Assembly: GCA_963575745.1 (NCBI GenBank)
Contig: CAUYUJ010006503.1
Location: forward strand, 1-27,500
Direction of reading: 5' to 3'
Length of the DNA: 27,500 nucleotides
From: Prorocentrum cordatum
Lineage: Eukaryota; Sar; Dinophyceae; Prorocentrales; Prorocentraceae
The position numbers and the translations under genes are program-made. This document shows, piece by piece, positions 7,643 to 16,724 of this stretch (position 1 is the stretch's first letter; every line of letters begins with the position of its first letter). A model generated the notes under the pieces. It was given only the letters and a program-made list of their open reading frames with translations. It was not told the origin of the DNA and did not search any database.

Positions 7643-10323
7643 AGTCGGGCGAGGGTGGCACGATGGGGGACCCGTACGTAGTTACACTTTTCAGAGGCAC
7701 GTTCTCTAGGCCAATCATGAAGTGGCTCTGGCGGCTCCGTCAGATCGACCCTCACTCGAAGGAGTTGATCGCGCACTGGAAAGAGCTCAGGGCGGATGTC
7801 GGTACGAGCGTGTACGCCGACGACCTTTTCAGAGCCCATGTTGCAGCCAACTTTACCACGGTGGGAGAGTTTCTCTCGGTCCTCAGGGAGGCGGATGAGG
7901 CACTTTCGGAGGAGTTGCAGGAGTACGGGTATGCCCAGAATGTTTCGAAACAGGAGCTGCAACTATGTTTCCAGGGACCAGGGGCGGTGAAATGTCGGCA
8001 GTGGGTGCGGGGGACGGGACGTTCGAGCATCTCGGGAGAAGTTCAGGAGGACGTTCGTTATTTGGGACCTAGAATTAATCTGCAGCAAACGGCATTTATA
8101 GAAGTTCGTCGTCGGATCCAGGCCACAGCGGAGGCCTACTATTCGCTCGGCCAGGTATGGAGTTTATCAGTACCGTTCCGCTGGAAGCGGACTCTATTTC
8201 TCAGTTTTGTTCAGAATGCCGCGCTGACGGGCCTGGAGCCAATGCTGTTGACCGCCAAACATTATCGAGAATTGGACGCACTTACAGCTAGATATGGGAG
8301 GAGGGCGATGCAGGGGAAGGCGGTGATCAGCAAGGAGGAGGGGAAGATGAGGACGCTCACAAACAAACAGGTCATGCAGCATTGGCGTCTAGCAAGTTCT
8401 GCCACAGAACTTCTTGTTCGCAGGTTGGGCTGGTATCGCAGCTGGGCCCTTCGCCCAGAGTCTCACACGCAGGAGTTGTGCTTGCTTTTCGGCACGATGC
8501 CACTTGATCCAGGAGGTACAGCGCTCTCTGGTAATCAAGTTTTACTGTCTCAGGCGTCCCCATGGCTCGTTCGGCTACAGGAAGACTTTCAACATGCCGC
8601 CGAGCGGATGGACGAGGGACAGATCTGCGCGCACATTGCACGATTCCCTGGAAAACTCATCAGTAAGGAAACGGTGTCGGCTCTTGCTCGACTAGACTTC
8701 ACGGAGATCCGATCCAGGGAGTTGTCGGTCACCTTTCCCCCGACCGATGGAGAGGCTCCGCTCGACAGGGACCCCGAGGCTGAGGACCCCCTTGAATTCC
8801 CTGAACATCTTTGGAAGTGCGACTGGGAGGAGGAGGAGGGGCACATATGCGAACGGGGCTTCCAAACTAAACGAGACCTGCTAAACCATATGCGTCGAGT
8901 TCATCAAGTACATAACTTATGTTCGTCAATTACACCAACAAACACCTGTATTGTATGCCGTCGAGTCTTCGGGTCGCAGGGCAGTGCGTACAAACATCTA
9001 CAACGGGCTGTCTTGGCGGGGAGGTGTCCTGCTCGTGGTACTTCGACGTTTCGACAGGTCCAAGTCCCAGGAAGCTTCGATTGTAAGATATGTGTGTACA
9101 AGGCTGGTGGGCTCGATGATCTCTGTAGCCATTTGGCTGAGTGTCATCTTCCACGGACGGTTGAAGCTAACCTCCCTCCCGAGCAAAGAGTTGCCGACGA
9201 TGCCAGTGGAGGGGGAGGAGAAGCTGGACGTTCCAGAGTGGATGCTGGCCCCATCATCAGAAGGGGGACCCGCCAAGCACCGTCGAACCGCAGGCAGAAA
9301 GGGCGACCTCGGCAAGCTCGCGGGCTCCACGCTGTCTCAGCTCATCATGATTCTCGCCAAACTGGTATTATCGGACAGTCGGCAGCTGGCCGAGTTGACG
9401 GCCACAGTGTACAGAACGTTCGACCTCGACGCAGGCACGGGCTTGGCATCAGCAATGGAAGAAGCAGGACAGGGGTACAACGACGTATCAAAAAGCCTCA
9501 AAGAAAAGTCGGCAAAAGGCGATCAGGTCAACTGAATAGCAAGGGGGCCACCATTCGTGCAGATATTTATGGCATCTATGCTATGGGCGGCGCAGCAAGC
9601 GGACAAGAAGGACGCCCCAGTGTGGGCGAAGGAGTTCAAGCTCTTGTGGACGGACAAGATCAGCAAGATGAAGATGGCCGAAGTTGGGGAAGTGGTACTA
9701 CATTGGCAGTGGAAGAGGAACAGGGGCAAGCAGTCCGAGGGCGAGAACAACATGGGGAGGATCATTTTCGCGATCGACACCTCCCGCCCCTTCGGCCTGG
9801 CCCTGGCAGACTACGTCGAGAAGATGCTCGCGGGGCTCGGCGCGGAGAGGAAGATCGGACCAGCCCCCCGCGGGCCGCTCGAGAGGGATGCAAGCAAGTT
9901 GTTGGCAGAACTGAAGGAGTCGTCGTGAGAAGTAGGAGTGAGCAGCGGAGAACCGAGCAGAGTGTGAGTTTAGATAGGCTTTCTCAGCCTAGTAGCAGTG
10001 GCAACTCAGGGCGGCCTAGTCAGGCCGAGTTTTTTGAAACTCCTGGCAGCGTCGGGGCCATCCAAGGGGAAGCTCCTGGCCGTCCGAGGGTCGCCCGACC
10101 GAACTTTTTGAGCAGCTTGCAGCAACTGAGGGGTAGTGTTAGGCTAGTCGAACTAATTGCAAGAGGCAGTGTCAGTGCAGATATTTTGGACCCGAGCCCC
10201 ACCCCTGCCCCATCAGCCTATAACCCCGAGATAGCGACCACCCCCACCATTCAGAGGGAAGGAGGCACGCGAAGAGGGAGAGGCAGGAAGGGGAAGGGCA
10301 AAGGAAAGGGCAAGGGTCGGTAG
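7639..10323 (+). CDS. Reverse transcriptase palm (YADD), thumb and zinc fingers
   Basis: Residues 4-19 are RT motif B (GEGGTMGDPYVVTLF). Residues 59-62 are YADD, the motif C catalytic pair. A helical thumb/connector follows (about 110-390). Three zinc fingers come next: C394-x9-C404-x12-H417-x4-H422; C437-x2-C440-x12-H453-x9-C463; and C482-x2-C485-x12-H498-x4-H503, the last a textbook C2H2 spacing. These presumably bind nucleic acid, as C-terminal fingers do in other LINEs. From about residue 515 to 765 this frame is Arg/Gly/Gln-rich and probably a shadow of the 3' ORF in frame +2. The last 130 residues regain a Ser/Pro-rich, basic character and end in a GKGKGKGKGR tail. The apparent start is a TTG within the polyprotein, so no real start is implied. 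Confidence 0.8.
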   Translation: MKSGEGGTMGDPYVVTLFRGTFSRPIMKWLWRLRQIDPHSKELIAHWKELRADVGTSVYADDLFRAHVAANFTTVGEFLSVLREADEALSEELQEYGYAQNVSKQELQLCFQGPGAVKCRQWVRGTGRSSISGEVQEDVRYLGPRINLQQTAFIEVRRRIQATAEAYYSLGQVWSLSVPFRWKRTLFLSFVQNAALTGLEPMLLTAKHYRELDALTARYGRRAMQGKAVISKEEGKMRTLTNKQVMQHWRLASSATELLVRRLGWYRSWALRPESHTQELCLLFGTMPLDPGGTALSGNQVLLSQASPWLVRLQEDFQHAAERMDEGQICAHIARFPGKLISKETVSALARLDFTEIRSRELSVTFPPTDGEAPLDRDPEAEDPLEFPEHLWKCDWEEEEGHICERGFQTKRDLLNHMRRVHQVHNLCSSITPTNTCIVCRRVFGSQGSAYKHLQRAVLAGRCPARGTSTFRQVQVPGSFDCKICVYKAGGLDDLCSHLAECHLPRTVEANLPPEQRVADDASGGGGEAGRSRVDAGPIIRRGTRQAPSNRRQKGRPRQARGLHAVSAHHDSRQTGIIGQSAAGRVDGHSVQNVRPRRRHGLGISNGRSRTGVQRRIKKPQRKVGKRRSGQLNSKGATIRADIYGIYAMGGAASGQEGRPSVGEGVQALVDGQDQQDEDGRSWGSGTTLAVEEEQGQAVRGREQHGEDHFRDRHLPPLRPGPGRLRREDARGARRGEEDRTSPPRAAREGCKQVVGRTEGVVVRSRSEQRRTEQSVSLDRLSQPSSSGNSGRPSQAEFFETPGSVGAIQGEAPGRPRVARPNFLSSLQQLRGSVRLVELIARGSVSADILDPSPTPAPSAYNPEIATTPTIQREGGTRRGRGRKGKGKGKGKGR
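9200..9928 (+). CDS. Helical 3' ORF of the retroelement, overlapping the RT frame
   Basis: The ATG at 9200 opens an acidic, then helical protein containing KLDVPEWMLAPSSEGG, LSQLIMILAKLVLSDSRQL and AELTATVYRTF. The frame meets TGA at 9533-9535 and continues with FMASMLWAAQQADKKDAPVWAKEF, KISKMKMAEVGEVVLHW and MGRIIFAIDTSRPFGLALADYVEKML, ending at a plausible C-terminus (LLAELKESS). Heptad-like hydrophobic spacing and normal amino-acid balance mark it as the coding frame here, in contrast to the Arg/Gly/Gln-rich frame +1. From memory, similar helical segments follow the RT in dinoflagellate elements; I cannot name a family or a biochemical role. The TGA makes this copy defective unless it is recoded or a base error. 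Confidence 0.6.
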
Positions 10324-10545
10324 CAGTTCTCATTGGTCCCCACCAGTGGGCCCCTCGTTAGGCTGCGTGCCGAATTCGGGGGTGCCCACAGGGGCGGTGC
10401 GGCGTCCGTCGAGAGCCACGGGCCGCGCTGGATGGTTTGGCGGCATTAAGTTTCGCCCCCCAGAGTTCACCCTGCCCCACCCCGCTAGGCAGTCAGCTTG
10501 GCAGGCGATAAGCAGCAGCAGACGAACTCCCACGGGCCTGATCCT
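10324..10545. other. Retroelement 3' flank, no gene seen
   Basis: GC-rich sequence between the RT stop and a GATCCT/CTC tract. It may be the element's 3' untranslated region. No poly(A), hairpin-and-tail or target-site duplication was identified. Confidence 0.4.
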
Positions 10546-10585
10546 GATCCTGATCCTCCTCCTCCTCCTCCTCCTCCTCCTCCTC
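10537..10585. repeat. CTC microsatellite with GATCCT repeats
   Basis: Three CTGATC units followed by about 13 CTC triplets. Confidence 0.9.
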
Positions 10586-10850
10586 CGCCCTCTCGTCGTG
10601 GAGGTTCCCAGCAGTGCTCGGCATCGGGCCTGCGCCGCGCCCCCGCGGCCGCCGAGGCACGACACCCGTCCTGCCGCCCGTCTCCAGGACGAAGGGCGCC
10701 AGTTGCCCGCCTGGGTGGCGCGCGTGCTTGTCACGCTCGCCCCGGCGCCCCGGCTTCCCCGTCGCGCTGGGCAGCCACCCGCAGCTCGGCGGCCGTGCCC
10801 GCCGCAGGGTGGCGGACGGTCATGTCCAGCCATCTGCGGGACAGAGGTCG
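10586..10850 (-). pseudogene. Retroelement C-terminal nuclease-like fragment
   Basis: On the - strand one frame reads RRWLDMTVRHPAAG, then a helix rich in Ala and Glu. After a one-base shift another frame reads GERDKHARHPGGQLAPFVLE followed by TGGRTG. The pattern D-x-TV-x-HP ... E-x-x-K ... R-x-x ... PF-V-x-E-x-x-GR-x-G resembles the conserved segment after the RT in some algal and plant retroelements, which has PD-(D/E)xK-nuclease-like character. This is recalled, not searched. The segment then runs into GAG triplets encoding poly-Glu. It is a fragment, with no start or stop of its own. Confidence 0.4.
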
Positions 10851-10854
10851 GACC

Positions 10855-11055
10855 GACCGACAGACAGACCGACCGACAGACAGACAGACAGGCAGACAGG
10901 CAGGCAGGCTGGCAGACAGGCAGGCAGGCTGGCAGGCAAGCAGGCAGACAGAGGCAGACAGAGGCAGAGGCAGAGGCAGAGGCAGACGGAGCGAGGCAGA
11001 CAGAGACAGAGACAGAGACAGAGACAGACAGAGACGGACAGACAGAGCGAGACAA
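10855..11055. repeat. GACA/GGCA tetranucleotide array grading to GAGGCA and GACAGA
   Basis: Successive blocks of ACAG(ACCG), GGCA(GACA), GAGGCA and AGAGAC units. Frames on both strands stay open and give Arg/Gln/Thr-rich or Cys/Leu/Ser-rich shadows. Confidence 0.9.
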
Positions 11056-11189
11056 CCATTTGGGGGGGAAGAGCACGACAGACATAGAGCGCAGAGGCAT
11101 GGGGAGCCTGGAGCAGCTGCGCAGGAGAGGCTAGGTGCGTGCACAGATCGGCCACGGGACCTCCAGGCACGGATGGGGCGTGTCCTCGG

Positions 11190-11235
11190 GAGGAGGCGGA
11201 GGAGGAGGAGGAGGAGGAGGAGGAGGCGGAGGGTC
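11190..11235. repeat. GGA microsatellite
   Basis: About 13 GGA/AGG triplets with two GGC interruptions. Confidence 0.9.
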
Positions 11236-11274
11236 CTCTGCCTCATCCTCGAAGCCTCGACCCCTCACTTCTGA

Positions 11275-11850
11275 CGGGCCTCTTGGGGGCCCCGACCCCG
11301 AACTGCCGAATCCCTCGGGGCTTGTCGCGTGCCCCGTGGGCTATGGTCAAGAGGGCCCCGGATCGCCGATCGATCGTTCCGAGACGCCCAGAATGGCCTC
11401 AAGATGGCCCAAGAGGCCTCCAAGGCGTCCCAAGAGGCCTCCAAGAGGCCTCCCAAGAGGGTCCCCAAGAGGCCCCCAGGGGCAAGCATCCTTGATTTTC
11501 CGATGGCTCTTGGAAGATTTTGACGTTCTCGCCTTCTCTGTTTTCCGACGCTTCATGACGGCCCAAGCGGCCCCCAAGACCACCCCAAGACGGCCCAAGA
11601 GGCCTCCAAGAGCCCCAAGACGGCCCAAGAGCGCTCCAAGACGGCTCAGGAGGCACCCAATACGGCCCAAGAGGGCCCCAAGACGGCGTCAAAAGGGGCC
11701 CAAGAAAGGGAACACGACCTGAAAATCCGAGCCTCCTGCCCCAAGAGGCCCCCAGGAGGCCTCAAGAGGCGCCCAAGACGCCCTACAAGACCCCTCAAAA
11801 GCCCCCAAGAGGCCCCAACACGGCCCCCTAAGAGGCATCAAAACTCCCTT
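11275..11850 (-). repeat. Inverted copy of the CTTGGGG-rich repeat family
   Basis: Words such as CCAAGAGGCC and CCCCAAGA are the reverse complement of those at 2440-3340. The non-G-rich core is also present: TTGATTTTCCGATGG near 11492 and TTTTCCGACGCTTCATGAC near 11541 are the complement of the 2810-2890 core with substitutions. This is therefore the same dispersed family, inverted. No protein domain is visible in any frame. Confidence 0.75.
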
Positions 11851-11929
11851 TCCCACGAGATCCCAGCGAACATCCAATAGGCTTCAACAACCCAGGCACG
11901 TTGGGGGGATGGGCCGAAGGCCAGTCGAT

Positions 11930-12056
11930 ACAGAGAGAAAGAGCATATCTGAAGAAGGAGAGAGGGAGAAAGAGAGAGAGAGAGAGAGAGAGAGATAGAA
12001 AAAAAAGGAGAAAGAGAGAGAGAGAGAGGGAGAGAGAGAGAGAGAGAGAAAGATAC

Positions 12057-12095
<39 letters not shown>

Positions 12096-12215
12096 TAGTG
12101 AGAGAGAGAGGGAGAGACAGATAGAGAGAGAGAGAGAGAGACATATAAAAAAGAGAGAAAGAGAACGATAACGATAACGATAAAGAGAAGGAGGGAGAGG
12201 GAGAGGGAGGAGAGG
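11930..12215. repeat. GA microsatellite with a short AACGAT array
   Basis: Interrupted GA dinucleotides, plus about three AACGAT units at 12164-12183. Confidence 0.95.
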
Positions 12216-12364
12216 GAGTCATATGGGAGGGACAAGCGACGGGATCGGCATGCTGCAAAGGCGGCCCGTCCTCCTCCTCCGCCTCCTCCTCCTCCTTATC
12301 CTGCCATCCCAGCTCCTCACGTTTCTCGTCATCTGCCCGCTCTGTCTGTCCTCCCTCCCCTTCG

Positions 12365-12387
12365 CCCCCCCCCCCCCCCCCCCCCCC
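12365..12387. repeat. Poly-C run of 23
   Basis: A pure C homopolymer following TTCG. The flanks (12222-12364 and 12388-12515) show no recognisable gene. The exact length of such a run is error-prone. Confidence 0.9.
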
Positions 12388-12519
12388 GACTCCTCTGCGC
12401 GCCTCCCCTCTCCTCTGCCCCCCCTGCTCCTGCGCCAACGTGTCCCGCCCCGTGGCAACTCGGAAAAAGCAGAGCAGGATGCTACCCGCGGGGCGGGCGC
12501 GGCAGAAGTCGCGCCGTGC

Positions 12520-12730
12520 TCCTCCTCCTCCTCCTCCTCCTCCTCCTCCTCCTCCTCCTCCTCCTCCTCCTCCTCCTCCTCCTCCTCCTCCTCCATCCTC
12601 CATCCCCATCCTCCATCCTCCATCCTCCATCCTCCATCCTCCATCCTCCTCCTCCTCCTCCTCCTCCTCCTCCTCCTCCTCCTCCTCCTCCTCCTCCTCC
12701 TCCTCCTCCTCCTCCTCCTCCTCCTCCCCC
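12520..12730. repeat. CTC microsatellite interrupted by CATCCTC units
   Basis: CTC triplets (12520-12595), about six CCATCCT-type heptamers (12595-12645), and CTC triplets again (12645-12727). It forms the left arm of an inverted pair with 12866-13053. Confidence 0.95.
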
Positions 12731-12865
12731 CAAGCGGGGCGCCGCAAGGCGCCGCAGCCGCGCGGCCTTGATGACGGGGCCGCGCATCCAGCAGTACCGC
12801 AGACTGGGGCACTGGCCCTTGTCCTGGCGCGCCGCGCGCGGGCCCCTGCGCCCTCCCGAGGCGGA
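12731..12865 (-). other. GC-rich island between CTC and GAG arms
   Basis: A 135-base unique spacer. On the - strand one frame reads RQDKGQCPSLRYCWMRGPVI and then KAARLRRLAAPR, which looks protein-like but is unrecognised. It would form the loop if the flanking triplet arms pair. Confidence 0.35.
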
Positions 12866-13053
12866 GGAAGAGGAGGAGGAGGAGGAGGAGGAGGAGGAGG
12901 AGGAGGAGGAGGAGGAGGAGGAGGAGGAGAGGAGGAGGAGGAGGAGAGGGGGAGGAGGAGGGGGAGAGGAGGAGGAGGGGGAGGAGGAGGAGGAGGAGGA
13001 GGAGGAGGAGGAGGAGGAGGAGGAGGAGGAGGAGGAGGAGGAGGAGGAGGAGG
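12866..13053. repeat. GGA microsatellite, right arm
   Basis: GGA/GAG triplets with few interruptions, complementary to the CTC tract at 12520-12730. Confidence 0.95.
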
Positions 13054-13055
13054 CG

Positions 13056-13150
13056 CGCGGCGCGCGCGGCCCTGCCCTGGGCGCGCGCACACCGCAGGAA
13101 ACGCCGCCGGAGCGGGCGGCAGGGCCGCCCGCGTGCATTCCTCTCGGCAC
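13056..13150. other. GC-rich island, no gene assigned
   Basis: A short unique stretch between the GGA tract and a TCC-rich tract, rich in GCGCGC. No frame shows a domain. Confidence 0.4.
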
Positions 13151-13373
13151 CCTTCGCCTCCTCCTCCCTCGGCTTCCTCGGCCCATCCCTCCTTCTTCCT
13201 TCTCTCCTTCCCATCCCATCATCCTCCTCCTCTTCCTCCTCCTCCTCTCCTCCTCTCCTCCTCCTCACTCCTCTTCCTCCTCCTCCTCCTCCTCATCTTT
13301 ACTATTCCCCCTCCTCCTCCTCCGTCATCTCCCTTCCTTATCCTCATCATTCCCCTCCCTCTCCTCCTCCTCC

Positions 13374-13404
<31 letters not shown>

Positions 13405-13440
13405 TACTCTCTCCTACTCCACCGTCCTTTCTCCCACCTT
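13150..13440. repeat. Compound TCC/CTC/CTT tract
   Basis: Pyrimidine-rich mosaic of CTC, TCCTCA, CTTTACT and CTC triplets. The sequence CTCATCTTTACT occurs twice (near 13291 and 13397), suggesting an internal duplication of about 106 bp. Confidence 0.85.
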
Positions 13441-13454
13441 ATCACCCGCCTCCT

Positions 13455-13836
13455 GACACGGGAGGATCGACGGATATAATCAGTGATTGTAGTGGTTTCA
13501 TCGGCTGTGCCACGGACGCTGCCAATGCGCTGAGCCCCATGAACGAAGGCCGGCATATGTGGGTGTCGTGGTGGCACAAGCATGGTAGCACGGCGCGCGT
13601 GTAGAAAGTCAAGGCGCACAAAGATATTGCTGAGGCCTCTTCTTCGGGCGAGGAGTAATGCTCAGAGGCAAAGCCGTCTTGCCGACGAATGGGCCACGAA
13701 GGGTGTCTTTCTTTCGGGAGTCAAAGAAGAACAGATAGTGATGGTCGAAGCGTGTGAGCGCCGAGTAGACCAGATGGTGCGATGGGAAGGGCGATTGCAT
13801 GCTTGGTTGCATGAACGACTTTTTGTCGGGCGCTGA
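13455..13836 (+). pseudogene. RNase H domain remnant of a second retroelement
   Basis: The frame ending at 13604 reads TDIISDCSGFIGCATDAANA and then MNEGRHMWVSWWHKHG. This matches the third catalytic Asp strand of RNase H (i-x-s/tD) and the following helix. After TAG (13602-13604) the same frame gives KVKAHKDIAEA, the 'vKgH' block. About 60 bases on and one frame over, QRQSRLADEWATKGVFL matches the final catalytic block (GNxxADxxAxxG, Asp in ADEWA). Only the C-terminal half of the domain is present, broken by one stop and one frameshift. RNase H removes RNA from the cDNA hybrid and is found in several LINE clades. The upstream half is replaced by a CTC tract. Confidence 0.55.
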
Positions 13837-14400
13837 TGGGGTGGGGGGCACTGCCGATGTGCAACTCGACCTAGATATCTGTTCAGATTTCGCCGAGACA
13901 GAACTGGGAATGCAACCAGACCGACTGCTGCCTGACCGGAAAGTTAGGGGCGTTCGCGCTGCATCAAGCACAGGCCCGCGAGAAGGCAGCATTCAGGAGA
14001 CCAGGGCTCAACGACGCAGCCTAGGTGGGAGCGTTGGCGTAGTTCGTCGGCAGGCCTTGGAGGCTGAGAGAGCACGCTGCTGTGCAGGCTGAGGTGGAAA
14101 TTCGCGAGGGTTCCAGCGCACTCCTCGCTTACCCTCCCCTGTATGCAATGCGAGGCGTCTGTGCGCCGCTCCGACAGCCCGGGGGCAGGCAGGACTCGCT
14201 GCCAGGTGCAGAGGGGAGGGGGGAGGGCGTCTGGAAGCTACCCCTGTCGCCCCTCCCCGCCTCGAACTTGTGATCACCATCCTCCGCGGCCCTCCTCCCG
14301 ATCCTCGACGAGAAGGAGAAGCCTCACACGGGAGACCGTCCTCGAAGAAATGCCCTGCTCTATCTCGCAGGCCGATGTAAACGGGTACCTCTGCAAGCCG
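13799..14400. other. Decayed or non-coding stretch after the RNase H remnant
   Basis: Short open frames with ordinary composition (for example LDLDICSDFAETELGM near 13865-13915, + strand) suggest that retroelement sequence continues for about 100 bases beyond the RNase H remnant. No motif can be named, and nothing is clear from 14100 to 14400. Confidence 0.3.
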
Positions 14401-14441
14401 GTTGTTTGAATAGCATTGGTCTGCTTACTTGTGGGACATAC

Positions 14442-14446
14442 AGGGA

Positions 14447-14494
<48 letters not shown>

Positions 14495-14550
14495 CATAAC
14501 TAAATAAAGAAAGAAGACCAGAAAGAAAGAGAGAGAGCAAGAGAGAGAAA
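14442..14550. repeat. GA microsatellite
   Basis: About 20 GA dinucleotides (14450-14484), then GAAAGA-rich sequence. Confidence 0.9.
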
Positions 14551-14559
14551 GGGACGTCG

Positions 14560-15730
14560 AGTAGTCCTTGTCTGACGCTTCGTACTGCATCGGTGCAAGC
14601 TTTTTCGCTTCCCCCTCCTCATCTGGAATGTGGGAGAGCAGCTCCGCGGGGGAAGTGGGGAAACTGGGAAGAAGGAAGGAAGCGAAGGGCAGAGGGAGGA
14701 GGAGAGAGGTGGTGAACGGGGGAGCGAGAGAGAGAAGGTAGGATCAAACTGGGTGCGCTCGCGCCAGATCCGACCCCTTTCCCGCTGCGCCGAGCTGTTT
14801 CGTCGGCATCCTGTAGCCTACAGGGCTTTGCTTCCCCAAATGGCCCATCGTGTGGTGCGCCATCAGAACGGGAGGGCTTCGTGTACTGACAGAGGAGGAC
14901 CGGCAACAGCAGGAGCAGGAGGAGGGCTACCGAGCTCGCTATGGGCCGAAATAGGTACTACGCCCTTCTTTAGCGAAGCACTCGAGACTGAAGGGCGACT
15001 GGGGGCGACTCGCAACGAATCCGTGCTGCCAGAAGAAGCCAGCAATTGCCCGACAACGGCCCGCATCTTTGTAGTAAACGGGATGGCCGAAACCTAATGC
15101 CAGAGGCCGTCGTGGAGCTACGACAGGTTCGTGTCGTGCCGACTTTGGAGTTGGTTTCTGACACCGCGAGGATCGTTCAACCTTGAACGATCGGCCGTTT
15201 CCGAAACGTCCAAATCGTTACACATCGAACGATTCTGGGTCGCCCACGGCGATCAACGTTGAACGCCGCTGGCGGGGTCGCCGCCAGTCGACACGATACG
15301 AACCTACCGCAGCCCATGGGAGTGGTGCCACTAGCCGTAGTGGAGCGAGTCCACGGGGGAGAAGTTATTCCAGACGCCCCAGTGTGAGGCTTCGGCCATG
15401 CCTTGAACAACACAGTGGCTGACACTCACCAGGAGGCATTCGGCCGAGATGCACATTCCTGGTCCTTGGCCCTCTGGATTTCCTGGCCTCTCATGAGCAG
15501 GAGGGGGAGCAGAAGGATCAGCGGAACGCGGACAAGGGGAAAGGAAGGGGGACAACGACGAGGAACGAATCATATCCAGAAGTGTCGTTCACGCTGGAGC
15601 ATCAGCGCCGTTTTAAATGATGGCAGTAAAACGCCAAATCCTGAAGTGTGGCCGATGCTGCAGCGAGGCCACACTTTATGCTTGAAAGACACGAGGACTA
15701 AAAACGCTCCGACCGAACAAGAATACCACA
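14560..15730. other. Unassigned stretch
   Basis: Mixed-composition sequence with several open frames of 60-190 codons on both strands. None shows a recognisable domain, repeat or start context. It may include decayed retroelement sequence linking the RNase H remnant to the zinc-knuckle-like motif at 16.6 kb, but I see no direct evidence. Confidence 0.3.
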
Positions 15731-15750
15731 CGGCTAGTCGTGAATTCCTC

Positions 15751-15802
15751 GGTGTGTGTGTATGTGTGTGTATGTGTGTGTGTGTGTGTGTGTGCGTGTG
15801 CT
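15751..15802. repeat. GT microsatellite
   Basis: GTGTGTGTATGTGTGTGTATG followed by a pure GT run. Confidence 0.9.
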
Positions 15803-16309
15803 TGTGTTCGCGTTCGGGATATGTTGAGGAACCTTCGATGTTTGCGGACATACTAACGCAGGAAAGGCGGGATGACGCCGAGACGCGACTGGAGGCAGAA
15901 GAAAATAGTCAATGTAAATGTTTCTTCCCGTTTCAACCGTTAAGTGTTTACAAAAACAGGCACGGCGAGTCTGACTGCTGAGCCCTAGAGGCATGCACCG
16001 CATGTGGAAACGAAACCTGGCTGTGGCGGAACCGAAGGTTTGACGGGGCGCCCAAACCGAGACACGTCCCAGAGACCCAATTCTGGGTTGTCCCCCGCAA
16101 GCACGCGACGTCAATGGGCCAAGCTATACCTGGACAGGGGCCGGAAGATGCGACATCACCCAAGGAGCAAAGCGGGCTGAACCACAGACATGCTCCAGTC
16201 GTCCCCTGCTCTGGCGGAGCCCCTCGGGCAACCTCCGTCAAGGGAATCTCGTCGCGAAACAAACTTGACAGCATTCATAGAATCCATCGCGGAAGCGAAA
16301 GGGGCGAAC

Positions 16310-16462
16310 GAAGGAGGAGGAGGAGGAGGAGGAGGAGGAGGAGGAGGAAGAGGGAGGAGGGAGGAGGGAGGAGGAGGAGGAGGAGAGGGGAGGAGGAGGA
16401 GGAGGAGAGGAGGAGGAGAGGAGGAGGAGGAGGGAGGAGGAGGAGGAGGAGGAGGAGGAGAG
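16310..16462. repeat. GGA microsatellite
   Basis: GGA triplets interrupted by GGGA units. Open frames are Arg-, Gly- or Glu-rich shadows. Confidence 0.95.
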
Positions 16463-16620
16463 AGGGCCCTGGCCCTCTTCCTCTTGGAGAGACCGTCTAA
16501 TGGCGGCTACCGGCGCGGCCTCGGTGGCTCTGCCCAGCTGTTCTGACCGAGTGAGAGGCCCACCGGCTGCTTCAGTGCTGTTCTCCTCGGCAGGGGAAAG
16601 CACGTCCGAACGGGAGGCGC

Positions 16621-16722
16621 GAGCACGAACATAACGAGTGGGGTCGGGGCATCTGTCCAGATTGCCAGAGCTATCAACAGATACACTCGATCTTATGGGG
16701 GTGCTTTGCCTACTCATCATGG
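16621..16722 (+). pseudogene. Zinc-knuckle-like retroelement C-terminal fragment
   Basis: One + frame reads EWGRGICPDCQSYQQIH followed by SILWGCFAYSSWA. The arrangement W-x4-C-x2-C-x6-H-x5-C resembles the CCHC knuckle near the C-terminus of many LINE ORF2 proteins (C-x2-C-x6-8-H-x4-5-C, often with Trp before the last Cys). The frame closes at a TAG soon after. The fragment is short, so chance is a real alternative. Its strand agrees with the RNase H remnant at 13.5 kb. Confidence 0.3.
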
Positions 16723-16724
16723 GC

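Larger units (their letters stand above)
5342..10323 (+). mobile_element. Non-LTR (LINE-like) retroelement: EN-RT-zinc fingers-3' ORF
   Basis: The order of signatures is: an AP-endonuclease-like domain (5434-6290), reverse transcriptase motifs (about 7250-7830, with the catalytic YADD at 7813-7824), three zinc fingers (8818-9147), a helical 3' ORF in a second frame (9200-9928), and a basic GKGK tail ending at 10323. The endonuclease would nick target DNA and the RT would copy the RNA at the nick (target-primed reverse transcription, established for LINEs). At least three frame changes (near 6050, 7323 and 7628) and an in-frame TGA (9533) mean this copy does not encode an intact polyprotein as read. 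No LTRs, target-site duplication or poly(A) tail were seen, so both ends are uncertain. Confidence 0.85.

Noticed and set aside
8951-9199. Upstream extension of the helical 3' ORF
   Set aside because: This part of the frame overlaps the second and third zinc fingers, which are clearly coded in frame +1. The ATG at 9200 fits better.
11884-13092. 402-codon - strand ORF
   Set aside because: Composed of GA, CTC and GGA repeat translations.
15180-15260. Cluster of AACGATCG/GTTGAACG words as an operator or inverted repeat
   Set aside because: The copies are short, unevenly spaced and do not pair into a convincing stem.
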